NCBI GenBank assembly: GCA_031002005.1
Contig: CM061920.1
Span: forward strand, 111,094,095-111,158,094
Length of the DNA: 64,000 nt
Reading direction: 5' to 3'
DNA from: Vandiemenella viatica
Lineage: Eukaryota > Arthropoda > Insecta > Orthoptera > Morabidae
Made by a program: the position numbers and the translations under genes. Numbering within the stretch: position 1 is the stretch's first letter; each line of letters starts with the position of its first letter. This document shows positions 34,200-47,179 of the stretch, piece after piece. Below the pieces are notes generated by a model, which saw nothing but the letters and a program-made list of their open reading frames with translations, was not told where the DNA came from and searched no databases.

Positions 34200-35118
34200 T
34201 ACAGAAAATTATTCTAACTGAAAAATTGAAACTCACTAAAAAAATATGAAGTTTCCCTAAAATCAGATACATTTCAGCATAGGTATCACAGAACAGATAA
34301 GGACAGTAAGGATCCAAAAATGTGTTCACATCAGTAACTCAACAACAAAGATTTTTTACTCTTAATATAAAATAACTAAAGTGACAACTTCATTGTAGGA
34401 ACAGATTAATCATTGGGGTACTTGGTATAAACATTCTTTTTCTTCTAACTAAAACGACTTTTAAAATTACAAACGCCAACTCATATTTCACAACTTCAAA
34501 TGGTCAACACATTTCTTTCACAAGAATAGAGATTTTCTTCAGGCCTTGTGAATTAAGTATAAAACTCATAGTATTACGTTAACTCCAACAAAGTAAAAGA
34601 AATGAGATAAAAATGAGATTTTACAGTTCACTTTGTGATTGAAGATAATAAGCATCCTCACAGTATCTCATAGAAACAGATAATGATTGAACAAATAAAA
34701 AACTTGCAAACCTTGCAATCAAAAGAAATACAAGAATAAAACAGTGTCAAAAAGTTAAACTCATAAATTTTTGTTGGCACTGTATGGATAATCCCAGCCA
34801 TTAGGCCCATTAAAATTACTCATAAATTTGTACATTTTTCCTCCACTTAAAATATAACATGAGAATTACAATGTAAACATTCTTAAGGCAATATGCATTT
34901 GAAGAAATCTATATATAGTAAACCCGTCAGTTACGTAAGCTGATGGCAGGAAAGTTGGGGGAAAAAAGAAAAAAAAATATGGATAAGCAAATACACAAAA
35001 CTGATAATGAACACACAGTCCCTAGTTACCCAGGAGTGAAAATAGCTTTACTAGAATAATAAAGCCTCATTAAAAAAATATCTACCTCTTATTCATTTAT
35101 AATTTGAGAGAGTAAGTA
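34200..35118. other. Noncoding stretch
   Basis: AT-rich intron-like sequence, nothing recognised. Confidence 0.4.
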
Positions 35119-35352
35119 AGGCTCCTCATGTCATTCTTCTTAGTATGGTATTTTACCTTGTTGACGTCTAGGTAATCAGAGGCGGAAAGTACTTGGGGCA
35201 ATGCAACGGGAGGAATTAAGCCATGGCCTATTGAAGAAACCATCCCAGCATACAGCTGGAGTGATTGCAAGAAAACATGGAACACATCCGGATGATCAAC
35301 TGAGGATTCAAACCTGCGTCTCCCCGAATGTGATGCCAAAGCATTGCCACAA
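35119..35352 (-). mobile_element. tRNA-derived SINE, copy 3 (diverged)
   Basis: Same layout as copies 1 and 2: CCATGGCC-type middle, ACATGGAACACATCCGGATG, and B box GGTTTGAATCC on minus (35314-35304). It lacks the long A tail and has many substitutions, so it is older. Confidence 0.7.
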
Positions 35353-35685
35353 TATGTATCAAAAATGATTAAGGTAAGGTACCATATTCTCCTTTACTGG
35401 GCCCCTAAGTGAGAAGAAGCTTGAAGGCCTGTATTCCTGTAGTATGTTAGTTGCTGGTAATAGGGATGACACAACCAGCGGCAAGCAGCAGGCACTAAGT
35501 AGAAGGAATTTCCTTAGTAGTCACTGTACAACAAGTGAGAGGGGCCTGAAGGGCAGGTCTAGATATTCAGCTTCACTGGAGAGTGAACCACAGCAATTGT
35601 AAAGTACCTTTTTGTTAACCAAAAGCACTCCCACTAGCTACCCACAGCAGTAAATTATTTTATAGATCAAATGTAAAGTTGCCGA
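35353..35685. other. Noncoding stretch
   Basis: Moderately GC-rich with no recognised structure. TCAGCTTCACTGGAGAGTGA near 35570 resembles TCAGCTTCATTGAGAGTGA near 37190, possibly an unnamed repeat. Confidence 0.35.
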
Positions 35686-36721
35686 TGTTGGACTTGAAAT
35701 TTCGAGAAGAATAGTTGACAACTTTAAGGAATTTTCCTGTAATCTTTCCCACAGGGACAATTCACCATAAAAATCATTTTAAAGTGTATTTATCATATCG
35801 GGAAACGTTTAGTTTAAGAGATATTCCCGTTTGTTTATGTTTTGAAACACGCAATCGGAAAAGTAGAAAACTAAGATTCGAAATATCTTTAAATTGAGTA
35901 AAGCTACAGCTGACCTTTTATCACCAGCTATAGTCAGCACTGTCCCTGACATTTTGGTAGTAAAATTAAATAATTTGGCAAAGTTTAATTAGTAGTTTTA
36001 ATTAAGGGAAAAAATGAACTTTTTAATTAAAAGGAATATTAATTTGAAATTTATATCAGTAGATAGTGCTAATTGAGACGATTATGGAGATATCATGGTT
36101 TCGGTAAAAAGTTTAAGCATTTGTCCGGTAATTAAGTTTTTGGAAAATAGATTGTCGCCGATTGTTGGTGAAGCGCGAAAAATTTCCGCCAAGTTGGTCA
36201 TGTGATGACTTTAGTTTTAAGACTTTAGAAACTCTTTGGAATGTTAAATTAAAACAGATAGAACATGACAATAGAAAGTCCCTGTAAAAATTTTAAGTTA
36301 AACCATTATGCACTTTGGGAGATATTAATTAAAGAAAGATTCGCCAAGGTCACAGGCTCGTATAAGTCTATAAAAGACCTTGGTGTAAGCTCATGTTGTC
36401 TCATTCTTACGCTGGAAAGTGATCATGCAACTTCGCGCTAGTTTAGCGGCACAGATTAGGGTAGCGGTTTAGGCAAATTTCAACATGCCGTAGTACTCAC
36501 TATTGTTAGGGGGACTTTGTGAGTTTTTGTCTTCTCGTAGAATTGTACTTAATCTGCAATCTTCAAAGAAACTGTTGTTCGATGCTTTATTCAAGATTCT
36601 GGTACCGACAATGTACGAGTGAACTATTATCAAGAATATAAGTACTGTGTTATTCTCAAACTGTGTTAAAAGACTTTATCTTGTTTACCCTTCGCATTTG
36701 AGGTTTATTAATACAAGTGCA
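35686..36721 (+). repeat. Candidate solo or truncated LTR
   Basis: Starts TGTTGGACTTG and ends ...GTGCA, directly followed by TGGTGACCAGG, which looks like a primer-binding site beginning with TGG. Inside, CTATAAAAGACC (36368-36379) is a good TATA box about 345 bp before the end. No gag or pol follows, so it would be a truncated element. No second LTR copy is in the window, so this remains a prediction. Confidence 0.35.
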
Positions 36722-39595
36722 TGGTGACCAGGTTATTTAATATCATAGGTACCAGAAGGCTATACATGGTCACGAACTTAATTGTTCATAGTTCAGGTGA
36801 AGGTGTTGCAAACCCCCGTGCAGCCCCTTTGGCCTGACACAATCCAATAAAAAGTCAGCCAGTAGTCAGGGAAAAGCTTTACGTGGGATTCAGTACATAC
36901 AAGCTTAGTCCTGAGGTTTGACTGTTTGCGTGGCCTAAGGAGAGATGGTCAATTCTGACTTATGATCACCATCTAGCTGATAACCTCAACTAGAGAAGGT
37001 ATGGTTGAAATAAAGTTCACTGTAAACTTGCAAATAAATTTAAAAACAATGTATTCTTCAAAGTTTACATTATGTTGTACGATGACCAATACAAGCATCA
37101 GATCTTCTTTTCCAAATAAAAATGATTGCAGGTTTGAACCATGATACGTGCCGCCATCAATTCCCGAAAAACCCCTAGCTGATTAATGTTCAGCTTCATT
37201 GAGAGTGAATCTTCCCTTGCCCCAGACACAATGGTTAGACCAAACATGGCCAACAGACGGGACGCCTACATAAAGCTTCCGAGTACGCCTCCACTCCTGG
37301 TGCCAAATCGGTAATAAGCCTTGAATGGCTTCCCCTACGAGTGCTTGCCAACAACTGCCTTCACTCTTCCTTCTGGAGCTCCTTAAATAGAGGATGCCAA
37401 GTTTCCCAGATATTACAAAAAATCCAAAACTATCCTAATTACTTTTTCCTCCAATTGACTAGAAATTTTGGTGAAAGATAACCTGAAGCCTAAATGTCGA
37501 AATTGATCCTTATAAAAATTTTCCTATTTTCATGGTGTAGCTGCAAAAAGTTATTTAAGTGGCAAATCTTAAATTTGCTCTCACATTCAAAGTATTTAAG
37601 CTGTGATGCTGAAACTTGATTTAAAATTATATTACGCATTGACTGAGCTATGAAGTGCTCCCCACATGGTCAAAGTTTTGTCCAAAATATTGTCTTATTG
37701 TGTTTGTATTGTTTGCTGTTGTGCAATGCTTTTCCCTGCAACTTTGGTAAGTGAGGTATTTAGTTCTCTGTCATTGTTTTAATTAAAATGTAATGGCAAT
37801 ATAATACAATTTCAGAGTGGAGAAGACAAACACAATTAATGCTCCTAGTTCTGTTCTGCCATCTCATTTTACATACTGTGTTACATCTCCCTCTACCCTC
37901 CCCCAAATGGTGACTCAACCAGCGAATTCTAAATATTATCATTGAAATTACTGTCACACACATCTGTACAGTATAATGCAAAACAATTTTTAATCAGTTA
38001 CAGAATTAAAATTTCAATTTGTGATTCACACTTGGTACAAATAACTCTCAATGTAACATTTGTTTCGAACTTGGTTTGTCTTATTTGTATGTTTACTGTA
38101 GGCTACTTAATTTCTCTGCCTGAACCTTTATACATCCAAAAAGAGCATTCTTCTGTACAAAATACTTTTTACACAAAAATGTATGATATCACAAGTACTT
38201 TGAAGAATGCAAGATTAACATTATTCCACGATAAGCTACATCATGTGGAAGAATTAATATCTTGGTGTGTTTGCTGTGAAAAACTTGTTAAATTACGAGC
38301 TGAAGCAACATGTCCTTTTTAACCAAGCTCGCAGTCTGTGATATCCAATAGATGTGTCATGGCAGTTCGATAAATGGTTCTTGGAGCACTTATATTACAA
38401 TTGACTAATGGTAACATTCGTATTGATATTTTTTACTACACAACAAATTAACATTGCTTAAACTGAACAGAAACACAACCCTTAGTGTTTGCCAAGATGA
38501 TAACAGCACATGAGCTTCTGGTTATAAAAATTTTCATTTGCATTAACTAATTTTCATGAGCTGAAGCTTCCCAATGCAACATCCTCGAGGATACTACCCA
38601 ATCAGTAATAACTCACCGCTTACCTTACATGTTTTTAATAAGTTGGCTTATTGAAGGTAGCAGATTCTTACTTAAATCAATGGACACTTTTAGTGATACT
38701 TTCTCAGTGATATTACATTATTATTATTATTATTTTAAAAAATTAGCTTTATATTTAATAACAGAATAATAAACTCCGTCTACAGTAAAGAAAATCTGGG
38801 ATTTACCTCAAATGTCAATGACCAATTGAAGTGCTATAATTCTTCACATTTACTTCTATGCACTTTGTTAACATAGTTAGAAAAGAATTACTGGTTGAAG
38901 AGTTAAGACTCGACATTAAGGGTAAACTTTGAGATGATGTCACATGACAGATCAGATTTTGTATTAAAGTAAATTTCTGAAATTTTAAAAAAGAACTGAT
39001 GTGTCCCAAATTCAACATTCTTATAAAGTCTAGTAACATAAAATTTCCCCATTTTAACAATATCACAGGACAAGAAAATATTTTACTTCCCCCCCCCCCC
39101 CTTTTCCACCTGAACTCTCAACAAAACAGAGAATTGACTAAAACCTGGGAAGTTAGGCATGAAAACAAGAATATTATTCTACAGAACATGTTTTCTCATA
39201 GTAAAAATGATAGAAAACTTTCTCATTAATATCAGGTTTAAATATTTATATAACAGGCTGCACCATAATCCTCACACAAAGATTTTCCAATAAGGAAACT
39301 CAAATTAACCTTTAAAGTAATCAAAAAATTCAAACAACATCATATTGTCAGTTTGAAATTTAAAGGAAAGGCAGTTGCTGATGACCCAATGTTGGAACCC
39401 ATCTACAGGGGCAATCTGGCAGGAGCTGTACAATGGGGTACTTAACACTAACTATGAAACCATGTAACCTTAATTTACACTGAGGAGTAAGTTGTAAGGA
39501 TACCGTAAAACAACTTCATTTGTTTGATAGGAGTTAAAAACATACTATTTTTAATAAAATAAAAATGCAAAAATACAGCCGTTAGTCACATCAGA
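36722..39595. other. Long noncoding stretch
   Basis: No domain recognised. The 126-codon frame at 37942-38322 has no family features. Contains (TTA)n near 38706-38735 and a C run at 39090-39101. Confidence 0.35.
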
Positions 39596-39874
39596 CGAAA
39601 CACCAATCAGAGCGCATGACGTCAGTTATCAGCTTGCGCCAGGTTTGGTCCATGTATTTACATTTGTTGACGATCTTTCCGACGCTTATTTAAGTTTTTT
39701 AAGGTTTCAGTGCCGGTTGTAAAACAATTGCTCTACTTATACTGGAAATTGAAGTTGGTTTTATCAAGGCAAATAGCTCTAATTTGCCCAGAATTAACGT
39801 GATGATGATGTGAATGTTTTTTACATCAAACAGCGATTTCTACTCAGCAGAATTACGGATGTCAAAACGTCCAA
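39596..39874 (+). promoter_or_regulatory. Candidate promoter and short first exon
   Basis: CCAAT (39603-39607) and a perfect CRE-like palindrome TGACGTCA (39617-39624) are followed about 235 bp later by ATG (39859) opening a short frame (M S K R P) and a good splice donor, A|GTAAGT, at 39874/39875. This could be the 5' end of a plus-strand gene or of an element. No downstream exon was found. Confidence 0.25.
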
Positions 39875-40359
39875 GTAAGTATATCTATTACATTATACAT
39901 AATTCCATATTACGATAAAACATTACAATATATGTTATTTTAGAAGCGTGTGAGTTAGTGAAACGTTTTACTTAATACAAATCTGCGATTTCAGCGGGCC
40001 TACATTTTGAGTAATTTCGAATATTTCATTGTAGTATCATTTAAAATGTATTTAACATGACTGTTGTTTCACAGAAGCATGTGCAGTTGTCAATCGTTAA
40101 TGTAATTACTATTTAAAAAATCCTCGAGTGATTTCTTCAACTATTTTTTGCCGCGCTGGGTTAGTTAAAGTTAAAAGTATGTTTACATTCGTTCGGCACT
40201 ATTTTTCCGGCAGTAATGTTGTGAATATAAAGCTTTTTTTTCTGTATTAGAGGTTATACAAGTTGTTGTATAGCTAAAAATTTATTTTGATTATAGTTAC
40301 TAAGAAAGTTGCTAACTATCATTCTATTCAGGTCAAAATATTTTTTGGTATTCATTGAA

Positions 40360-40734
40360 GCGGGGATTCTACGATAACCATAGCGCCGCAATTTAGTGAT
40401 AGAATCTTAAGTAACTTGAAGAGACAAATTGAAAGTAAGGAATAAAATTTTTAATGTGTGACTTAGTTCTCGAGATATACTGTCTCAAAAGTGAGGTGGT
40501 TATGTCGTAATGTCGAAATGCGGCCTCGACCAGAAGAAAAATTTCGCCAAAACCAAATTTAATACTGGATTCTTCTGTAAGTCTACGAGATAAATCAAAA
40601 GTAAAGAATAAATGTTTTTGATATTTTGCTTATCTCAAGAGATATCGTATCACCAAATTAAGGTAGTTAGGTTGAATGCAACCTGGACAAGAAAAAAATT
40701 CGTCAAAGCCAGAAGGAACTACACGCTGGATACT
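40360..40734. repeat. Second copy of the inverted-repeat arm family
   Basis: GGGATTCTACGATAACCATAGC, GCCGCAATTTAGTGATAGAATC, TCTCGAGATATACTG and a CCTGGACAAGAAAA phrase repeat sequence from the element at 21690-22860. The unit itself occurs twice here (40370-40560 and 40560-40720, the second decayed). It abuts the CR1-like element. Confidence 0.5.
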
Positions 40735-42488
40735 GCGGCAGAACTGGGAAGGACGAGGTTAATGCTGAAAATATTACAAAGCCAGTAATAAGGGTGTTAC
40801 TGGTGAACTGTAGAAGTATAATGAACCAAGTAATAGAATTTGCAAATTTAGGAGAGATGCATGAATCACCAGTAATTATAGGTCTAGTGTCTTGGTTAAA
40901 AGAAGAAGAACTAGACAATGCGGTTTTCCCCGGCGGTTACAGAGTGTACAGCAGAGACAGAGGAGCAATTGGTACACGAGATTTTATACTGAGAACAGAA
41001 ATTTGCAAATACCTTAATAAGGGAAGGAGGGTTTACACAAGTTGTAGAGCAGAACACTAGGGGAAAAACATGTTGAATATCTTCCTAATAAAGCTCGATA
41101 ATAACCTTGTGGGATGTCAAGTAACTGAAGGAATATGTGATCACAAAATAGTTTCCGATGGGTATAATAGGATTCAGTAAACCAATAGCCACAATTGAAG
41201 GAGGAAATAGGTTCAATTATAAAAAGGCACAGATTTTGAACTTAAAGAAATATTTTGGGGGAAGTTTCAGCAAATGAAAAAATGGCACAAGTAAATAAAG
41301 GTGGGAAGAATTCAACGAGATAATAAGAAGGGGAGAATAAATATTTATTCCTAAACAAAAAAATAAAGTAGAGAACCCATGTGCTATAATAAGGAGGTGA
41401 GGAGGTTAAAGAGGTTGGTAAGAAGAGAACATAACAGAATTAAAAGACAGCAGGGTATTAGGGAATATTTCAAACAACTAAACAAAAAATAATAATAGCA
41501 AAGATGGTGGCTGAAGATGGGTTTATGATGAGTATTATCGGCACAGGGGACAACTGACTGGTACAGATAGAAATTTCTAAGGCTATGTTCAAAAACTGAG
41601 GGGAAGGGAGGGCATTGAGACAATTATAGATAAGCATGGAGAGAAAGTTACTGAGGATTAGAAAAAGGCAGAGATTTTAAGTAACTGGTTCAATAAAACC
41701 ATTAGCGGCAATGAATCAGAAATGGGAGGGTGTAAATAGCAGAACGAGCTTAACAACACAATTAGAAATAAGCAGACCAAAAAATTTTAAATTCATTATG
41801 AGAATATCATGAAGGGACTAAGAAAGCTGAAAAAATGTAAAGGGGCTGGTGTAGACTACAGATGTTTTAAAGATAGCAGAATGTGACACTGTACACACAT
41901 AGAACACATTACACAGGTAGTAGGAAAAGGTTCCAAAATCCTTCCCTTATTGGAGAGAATGATGAGGTATTGTACGAGAGAACAAAACTTTGGTCAGACC
42001 ATTGTTTGAATTTGGTGGTGTAGTATGGGACCCACATTTTGGGTATCAAATACAGGGTTTGGAGGGGATACAAAGAACGGCTGCTAGATTTGTCTCTGGA
42101 AATTACCATAGAACACAATCAGTAATTGATATGATAAAAGAGCTTGAATGAGATTCATTGGAAGACAGGAGGAGGGTGAAGAGTGTCATGGGAATGTACT
42201 AGGCTTATATTGGTGATGAGGCGTGGAAAGATATGGGTGTAAGAATTAAAAGCAATGCATGGAAGGGAAAAGATGACCATGGCCACAAACTGGCACTCGA
42301 TTTCAGGCACAAGGGTGTGGGTAGATTTTCTTTTGTAGGTAATGGGGTCAGGGATTGATGAATAATTTACCAAAAGCATTGAAACAATTTAAAATTGAAA
42401 TTTGTAGAGGTGGTTACAGGTAAAGGGGGAAATGGGTGTGTATGAAAATTACCACTGGAGTGTGTGCTCTGTCACAATTAAATTAAAT
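40735..42488 (+). mobile_element. CR1-like non-LTR retrotransposon, internally deleted (copy 2)
   Basis: 40794-40960 encodes LLVNCRSIMNQVIEF...GLVSWLKEEELDNAVFPGGYRVYSRDR, the N-terminal part of the apurinic-type endonuclease of CR1/L2 elements. Decayed text up to 41870 includes GICDHKIV (endonuclease end), KKAEILSNWFNKT and KKCKGAGVD (start of reverse transcriptase, normally KAPGPDG). The polymerase core is missing. 41980-42200 gives RPLFEFGGVVWDPHF, IQRTAARFVSGNYHRTQSV and IKELE, the C-terminal tail shared with 16236-16670. The 3' end is CACAATTAAATTAAA. Many stops; dead. Confidence 0.8.
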
Positions 42489-43294
42489 GTAAGCTCGGAA
42501 ATGAGTATTGGTTAATAATGACTCCCAATATCGGGAGGGTGGCAGGATGTGATAACAAATTTACAGAACATCCCTGTAGACTGGGAGCAAACTGTGATGC
42601 ATGTTGCATAATTGGAATGTTTTAAGCATAGTTGGCTTTGAGCAGGGAATGAGAGTGGTACAGGATATGATGTGTGTGCCACATGACTAAAAAAAATCCA
42701 ACTTGTTTCAGGAAGGATGACTGACAGGATATGAGGGGAAATCAACAAACAAAATTTAAAATTTTTGTAACTTTGTCCACTTGCCAAAAATACAATGCAT
42801 TGTCTAAACATTCTTACACCTAATATTTCGAATCTATTCTGAGGAAATTTCGAAAATCTTCAGGCTCTAAATATCTCATGTGTTCATATGAGAACTGTTT
42901 TATTAATAAAAACATTTTTACATATTATATTTTCCTTTTTCTTTTATTATACATAGTAGTAGAGGCTATTCTTAAAGCCATACCTACTTTTTATTGATTT
43001 GAAAGAAGAGAGCCATTTGTACACATGTGTTGCCAATCCAGGCGATCATATTGTCAACTAAAATAGGGATCAAAATTGTCAGGTGAGGAGAGAATACTCT
43101 TCAGAATCCTCCTGCAGTCTGGGGCCGAGATTGTTCTGTCAGTAGCCACCTTAAATAAATACTAAAGCTTTAAATTATTATTCTTAATTATGGATGGAGC
43201 TTACATCCTGATGAATATTTCACTATACAACTACATATGTTTCACACACATTTTATCCTTAAACTACTACACCATTCCTTGTATTTATTTAACA
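42489..43294. other. Noncoding stretch
   Basis: Nothing recognised. Confidence 0.4.
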
Positions 43295-44650
43295 CTAGCC
43301 TCGTACCCGCGACTTCGTACGCGTGGATTAAGCTTTTTTTGCCAGAATTAAATATAAAAAGTTGTTGGTAACGAAGGATTGGTCTCAAACAATATCGAGT
43401 CGGCATAATATGACAGGAAAGCTATCACTATATCATTGTACCGTCGAACCTGCCTCTTGAAGAGAATAAATTTCCAACATATTTCTGTCACTATTAGATA
43501 AGATTTCAAAATTTCATGACTACAACTGTTAAATCATACTGGAAAAAATATCCTGTGCCGTTCATACAGCTTTCCTTATAAAATTCCATCACAACGATAT
43601 ACGTAACAAAAAAACAGAGACTTACTTCCGTATTTATATTAGTATTACTGTGGTTCACACACTGACTGCGAACAACACCTGAGGGATCATTATAACGTAA
43701 AAAAGTGTACACCTACAAAATTGCAAGACTACCTACGATTTGCCTCGCATTGCACCCCTAACTTTCTAATATCTACAGTTTAACATTCAATCCAAATAAC
43801 CTATGGCCCAGGCCTGACTCTTACGATGAAAAACAATTTTTAAAAATCTCAGCCTCCACGGAGACAACATGTGTTATTTATACAGATAATTTTTCAACCA
43901 AATGTAGACAGTATTTTTCTCCTTGTTTCAAAGGATAAGTGTGCAAAGTTTCATCGAGATAGAATGAAAACTGTTGATTTGTATGAAGAACAAACAAAGT
44001 CCAGTGCCCTCCCTACAGATTTTCTCGTCAAATTCCGTCAATATCGGTATAGGCATTTAATTGTCAAAACGTAACATAAGACAGAGACTTACTTCCGCAT
44101 TTATAGTATTCCTACTGCAGATTACACACACACTGACTACGAATCACCCCTGATGGATCAATATAACGTAAAAAAAGTGTACATCTACTGTATTGCAAGA
44201 CTACCCACGAATTGCCTCAGGTTGCACCCCTACCTTTGTGATATCTACAGTTTATAATTCAATCCAAATAACCGACGGCCCAACCGTGACTCTTACGATC
44301 AAAAACAATTTTTAAAAATCTTAACCTCCAAGGAGATTTGAACCGGAGACCACGACGTTCGTAAGCAAGCACTTTAGCCATTGAGCTGGCAGTCCACTAC
44401 ACGGAAACACGGTACGGATACGTCCATATTCAACGTGTCTGTCTATCGCCATATTTCGAAGTTATGAGACAAAATGTGTTATTTATACAGATAATTTTTC
44501 AACCAAATGTGGACAGTATTTTTCTCCTTGTTTCAAAGGATAAGTGTGCAAAGTTACATCGAGATCGGATGAAAACTGTGGATTTGTATGAAGAACAAAC
44601 AAACAAACAAACCAACAAACATACATTCATCTTTATATATAAAGATTACA
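43295..44650 (+). mobile_element. RTE-like nonautonomous repeat with internal duplication
   Basis: Begins CTAGCCTCGTACCCGCGACTTCG and ends AACAAACAAACAAAC...CATACATTCATCTTTATATA, the head and tail style of short RTE-related repeats common in insects. Two collinear units are seen: 43617-43998 and 44081-44602. They share ACTTCCG, CTGACTACGAA, TTACGATCAAAAACAATTTT and TATTTTTCTCCTTGTTTCAA. The first unit lacks about 115 bp that in the second holds a tRNA-like block. No protein is encoded. Confidence 0.6.
44323..44387 (-). other. tRNA-like block inside the RTE-like repeat
   Basis: On the minus strand AGCTCAATGGCTAAAGTGC (A-box-like) is followed by GGTTCAAATCTCC (B-box-like) in tRNA spacing. It lacks matching acceptor-stem ends, so it is taken as a SINE-type promoter region and not a working tRNA gene. 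Confidence 0.5.
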
Positions 44651-46881
44651 CTTGGTAACAGATGCGGGTCTTACCTACACAGAAAAATCTTTTCAATAAT
44701 GCTTGTAATTCAGAGTTTGTTTCTGGTAACAGTTGTATTTTCCCCTCCCCATATTATTCCATATATTTCAATAATATTCACGCAGCCCTGCTGCATAGCC
44801 AACACACCTCTTCCACCCATTCTCCTCAGCTGCCGTGTCATCCAATGTTTCCTCTCACAGCTCCTTATTATACTAGCTTCAGAGTGTGTTCCACAGAAAT
44901 TTTCACATTGAAATATAACAGCCATCAATAATAAACTAAACATTTAGCCTATTATCAGATTATTTCTTTTTCACTCAATCAAATAGCCCAAAGCAAACAA
45001 TTATTTCTAAATCCCAACTAAATATTACATATTAATTTTAATGCACAATATCCTTAGACCAATTACTGCATCTATTTCAGATACAATATTCCACAAATCT
45101 ATTTATGTACTGTGTAGCTAAAGTGCATAAAACAAAATGTATTTCATCACTAAATTGAAATTTTATATAATCTGGATATGCAGAGTGTAATCACTTCTTC
45201 GTGTGTGGTAAAAATAAAACTGTATTAGATAACACCAAAAGATGTATACTATACTGAACACAGTCCAAGCATATTTTACCATCACCAAAGAGAAATAATT
45301 TTTTTCCACTATCACATGCCTTCCCTATGCTACAAATCAAGAAAATAAAAGTAGAGAATTTTTTTTATATTGCTAAGCAATGAGGGGAAGACAACAATTT
45401 TACTCCGTGAAACTTGCTTAACAAAGATGAATATTATAGAATTTAGCAATATGATCATTACAAATTCTGTCAAAATATCTGTTAAACAAAATAATGAGTA
45501 GATAGTTATAAATTAAGAAAAAGGATGTAATAATGTCAGTGCATTTTTGAAAAGGTAAAAATTATCTTGTAAATGATTTATTTCCGATCTGTGTTTTGGA
45601 ATCAACATTACTGGCAAATACTAATATCCACCTGTCTTTAAAAATTTGGGATGGCTAGTATTAAGAAATCACACCTGAATTAATTTTATTAAATAAGAAA
45701 TGCAAGATCTACATGCCCTGATTAAAAATAAAATCAAACGCCTCTTAGTTAAAAGTCATTTATTCATACCAGCTATGACAATTACAAAGAAAACTGAACA
45801 ACTTGCACAAAAACTGTTATACTGTTGCAGTCTACTGTGTTGGTAAAACTTGTAAAAATTCTAACTTCCACTTAATTTGGTTATATTGCCTTCTCAATCC
45901 AAAAGATTTAATTCAATGCCTGTTCAAAAGGTATTCCTAAATTTAATCCATATGTAATGATAATAGACTAGACCTTTATCATCTCCCTTAAGGGAATGAG
46001 TGTCAGTGGCCCTCAGTATTATTGGCCAACGAGTATAGCCGTCTAATCTCAAAAAATGATGCAACCTATCCCCCATTTTTAGCCATTTACAATATCAGCT
46101 CCGCAGTTTTCCAGGGCGTTTATTGTTTCCAAGCAGAATATTACAGCCCAGCCATATTCCATTCTCAAAGAAGCCTTACCAAGATGAGTGCTTTAAAGAG
46201 GATTATGGTTTTTGACATGTCAAATGAGTTACTGTAATTTTTCCAGGAAAAGATGCTTATGGTTTTTGAGCAGATCTTGCATACGAACGAATGACAAAAT
46301 ATTAAACTTGTGTTCAAACAACAAACAGAAACTTACATGACATAATGGCTATGTATCAGATAATATTTTACATAGTGTGAATCTTTAAAAACCATAAAAG
46401 GTTAACTGCATAATTTCTTGTCATTAGATAGTAATTACATGAAGTAACATAGATAAGCCCAGATTTTGGAATCGTTTGCCAATATTCATCTGCAGAGAAA
46501 TTTGTTTGCATAGATGTATTTATTTTCTCCGTCCCTCCTAACAAAAACATTATGGAAGTCAAAGATTGAAGGAAGAGAAGAGTACAATTAGCAGCTAAAT
46601 ATCTGATTTTCTTAATTGTTTTACTAGCAATACAAATAACATCAGCAACAAAGGAGTAGGAAGAAATGGTGTGAGGCAAAATTTATAGAGAAATAGAAGA
46701 TAAACTATATCCACCACTCACTAAAGTTGAAGGTGAGTAGATGATACAGTTTATCCCTCATTTCCATATAAATACAGAATATATCTCATAGAGGATAACA
46801 TACATCGCAAGAAATAAAGTAAAAAAGAAAGGTCACGATTGTTACCACTCATTACAAACAAAATTAAATATTCTGCCCTAC
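44651..46881. other. Intron-like stretch
   Basis: AT-rich, no coding or mobile structure recognised. In the reading direction of the host gene it lies downstream of the 60-nt exon. Confidence 0.4.
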
Positions 46882-46941
46882 CTTGAGTTGAAGTGCCTGC
46901 AGAGATGTCCGCATTTCCTTGAAGCGACTGGTTGCTGAGTC
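46882..46941 (-). CDS. Candidate 60-nt internal exon of the zinc-finger gene
   Basis: On the minus strand a T-rich tract ending TTCCGATTAG (AG at 46943-46942) precedes a 60-nt segment that reads LSNQSLQGNADISAGTSTQ without a stop and ends CTCAAG|GTAGGG (donor GT at 46881-46880). It begins with two bases of a split codon and ends with one base. Both zinc-finger exons (24861 and 2189 starts) begin with the two bases needed to complete that codon. Length divisible by three means it could be included or skipped without changing frame. The serine/asparagine/glutamine-rich linker composition suits the region between BTB and fingers in such proteins. No homologue is recalled, so this rests on splice sites and phase. 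Confidence 0.5.
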
Positions 46942-47179
46942 CTAATCGGAAAAATAAATAAATATTATTACCAAAAGCCTCCGGCAACCAATAAAATTAC
47001 TTCATTTAGATTCATATCACTTAAATTGTGTTTGAAAAGTTATGAATCCAAGGAAACAGAAAATTATTATGAGAACTACCATTCACAGTAATTGAAGTAA
47101 CATTACATTTACAACTAAAATTTTCTGTTATGGTTTTATTTGAGAGTGCACATATTTTGTCATGATCCTACAAATGCCT

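Noticed and set aside
37942..38322. 126-codon plus-strand frame ending in SWCVCCEKLVKL
   Set aside because: No recognisable domain, AT-biased composition, no splice or promoter support. The cysteines do not form a finger pattern.
44323..44387. Possible tRNA gene
   Set aside because: A and B boxes are present but acceptor-stem pairing is not; it lies within a repeat unit.
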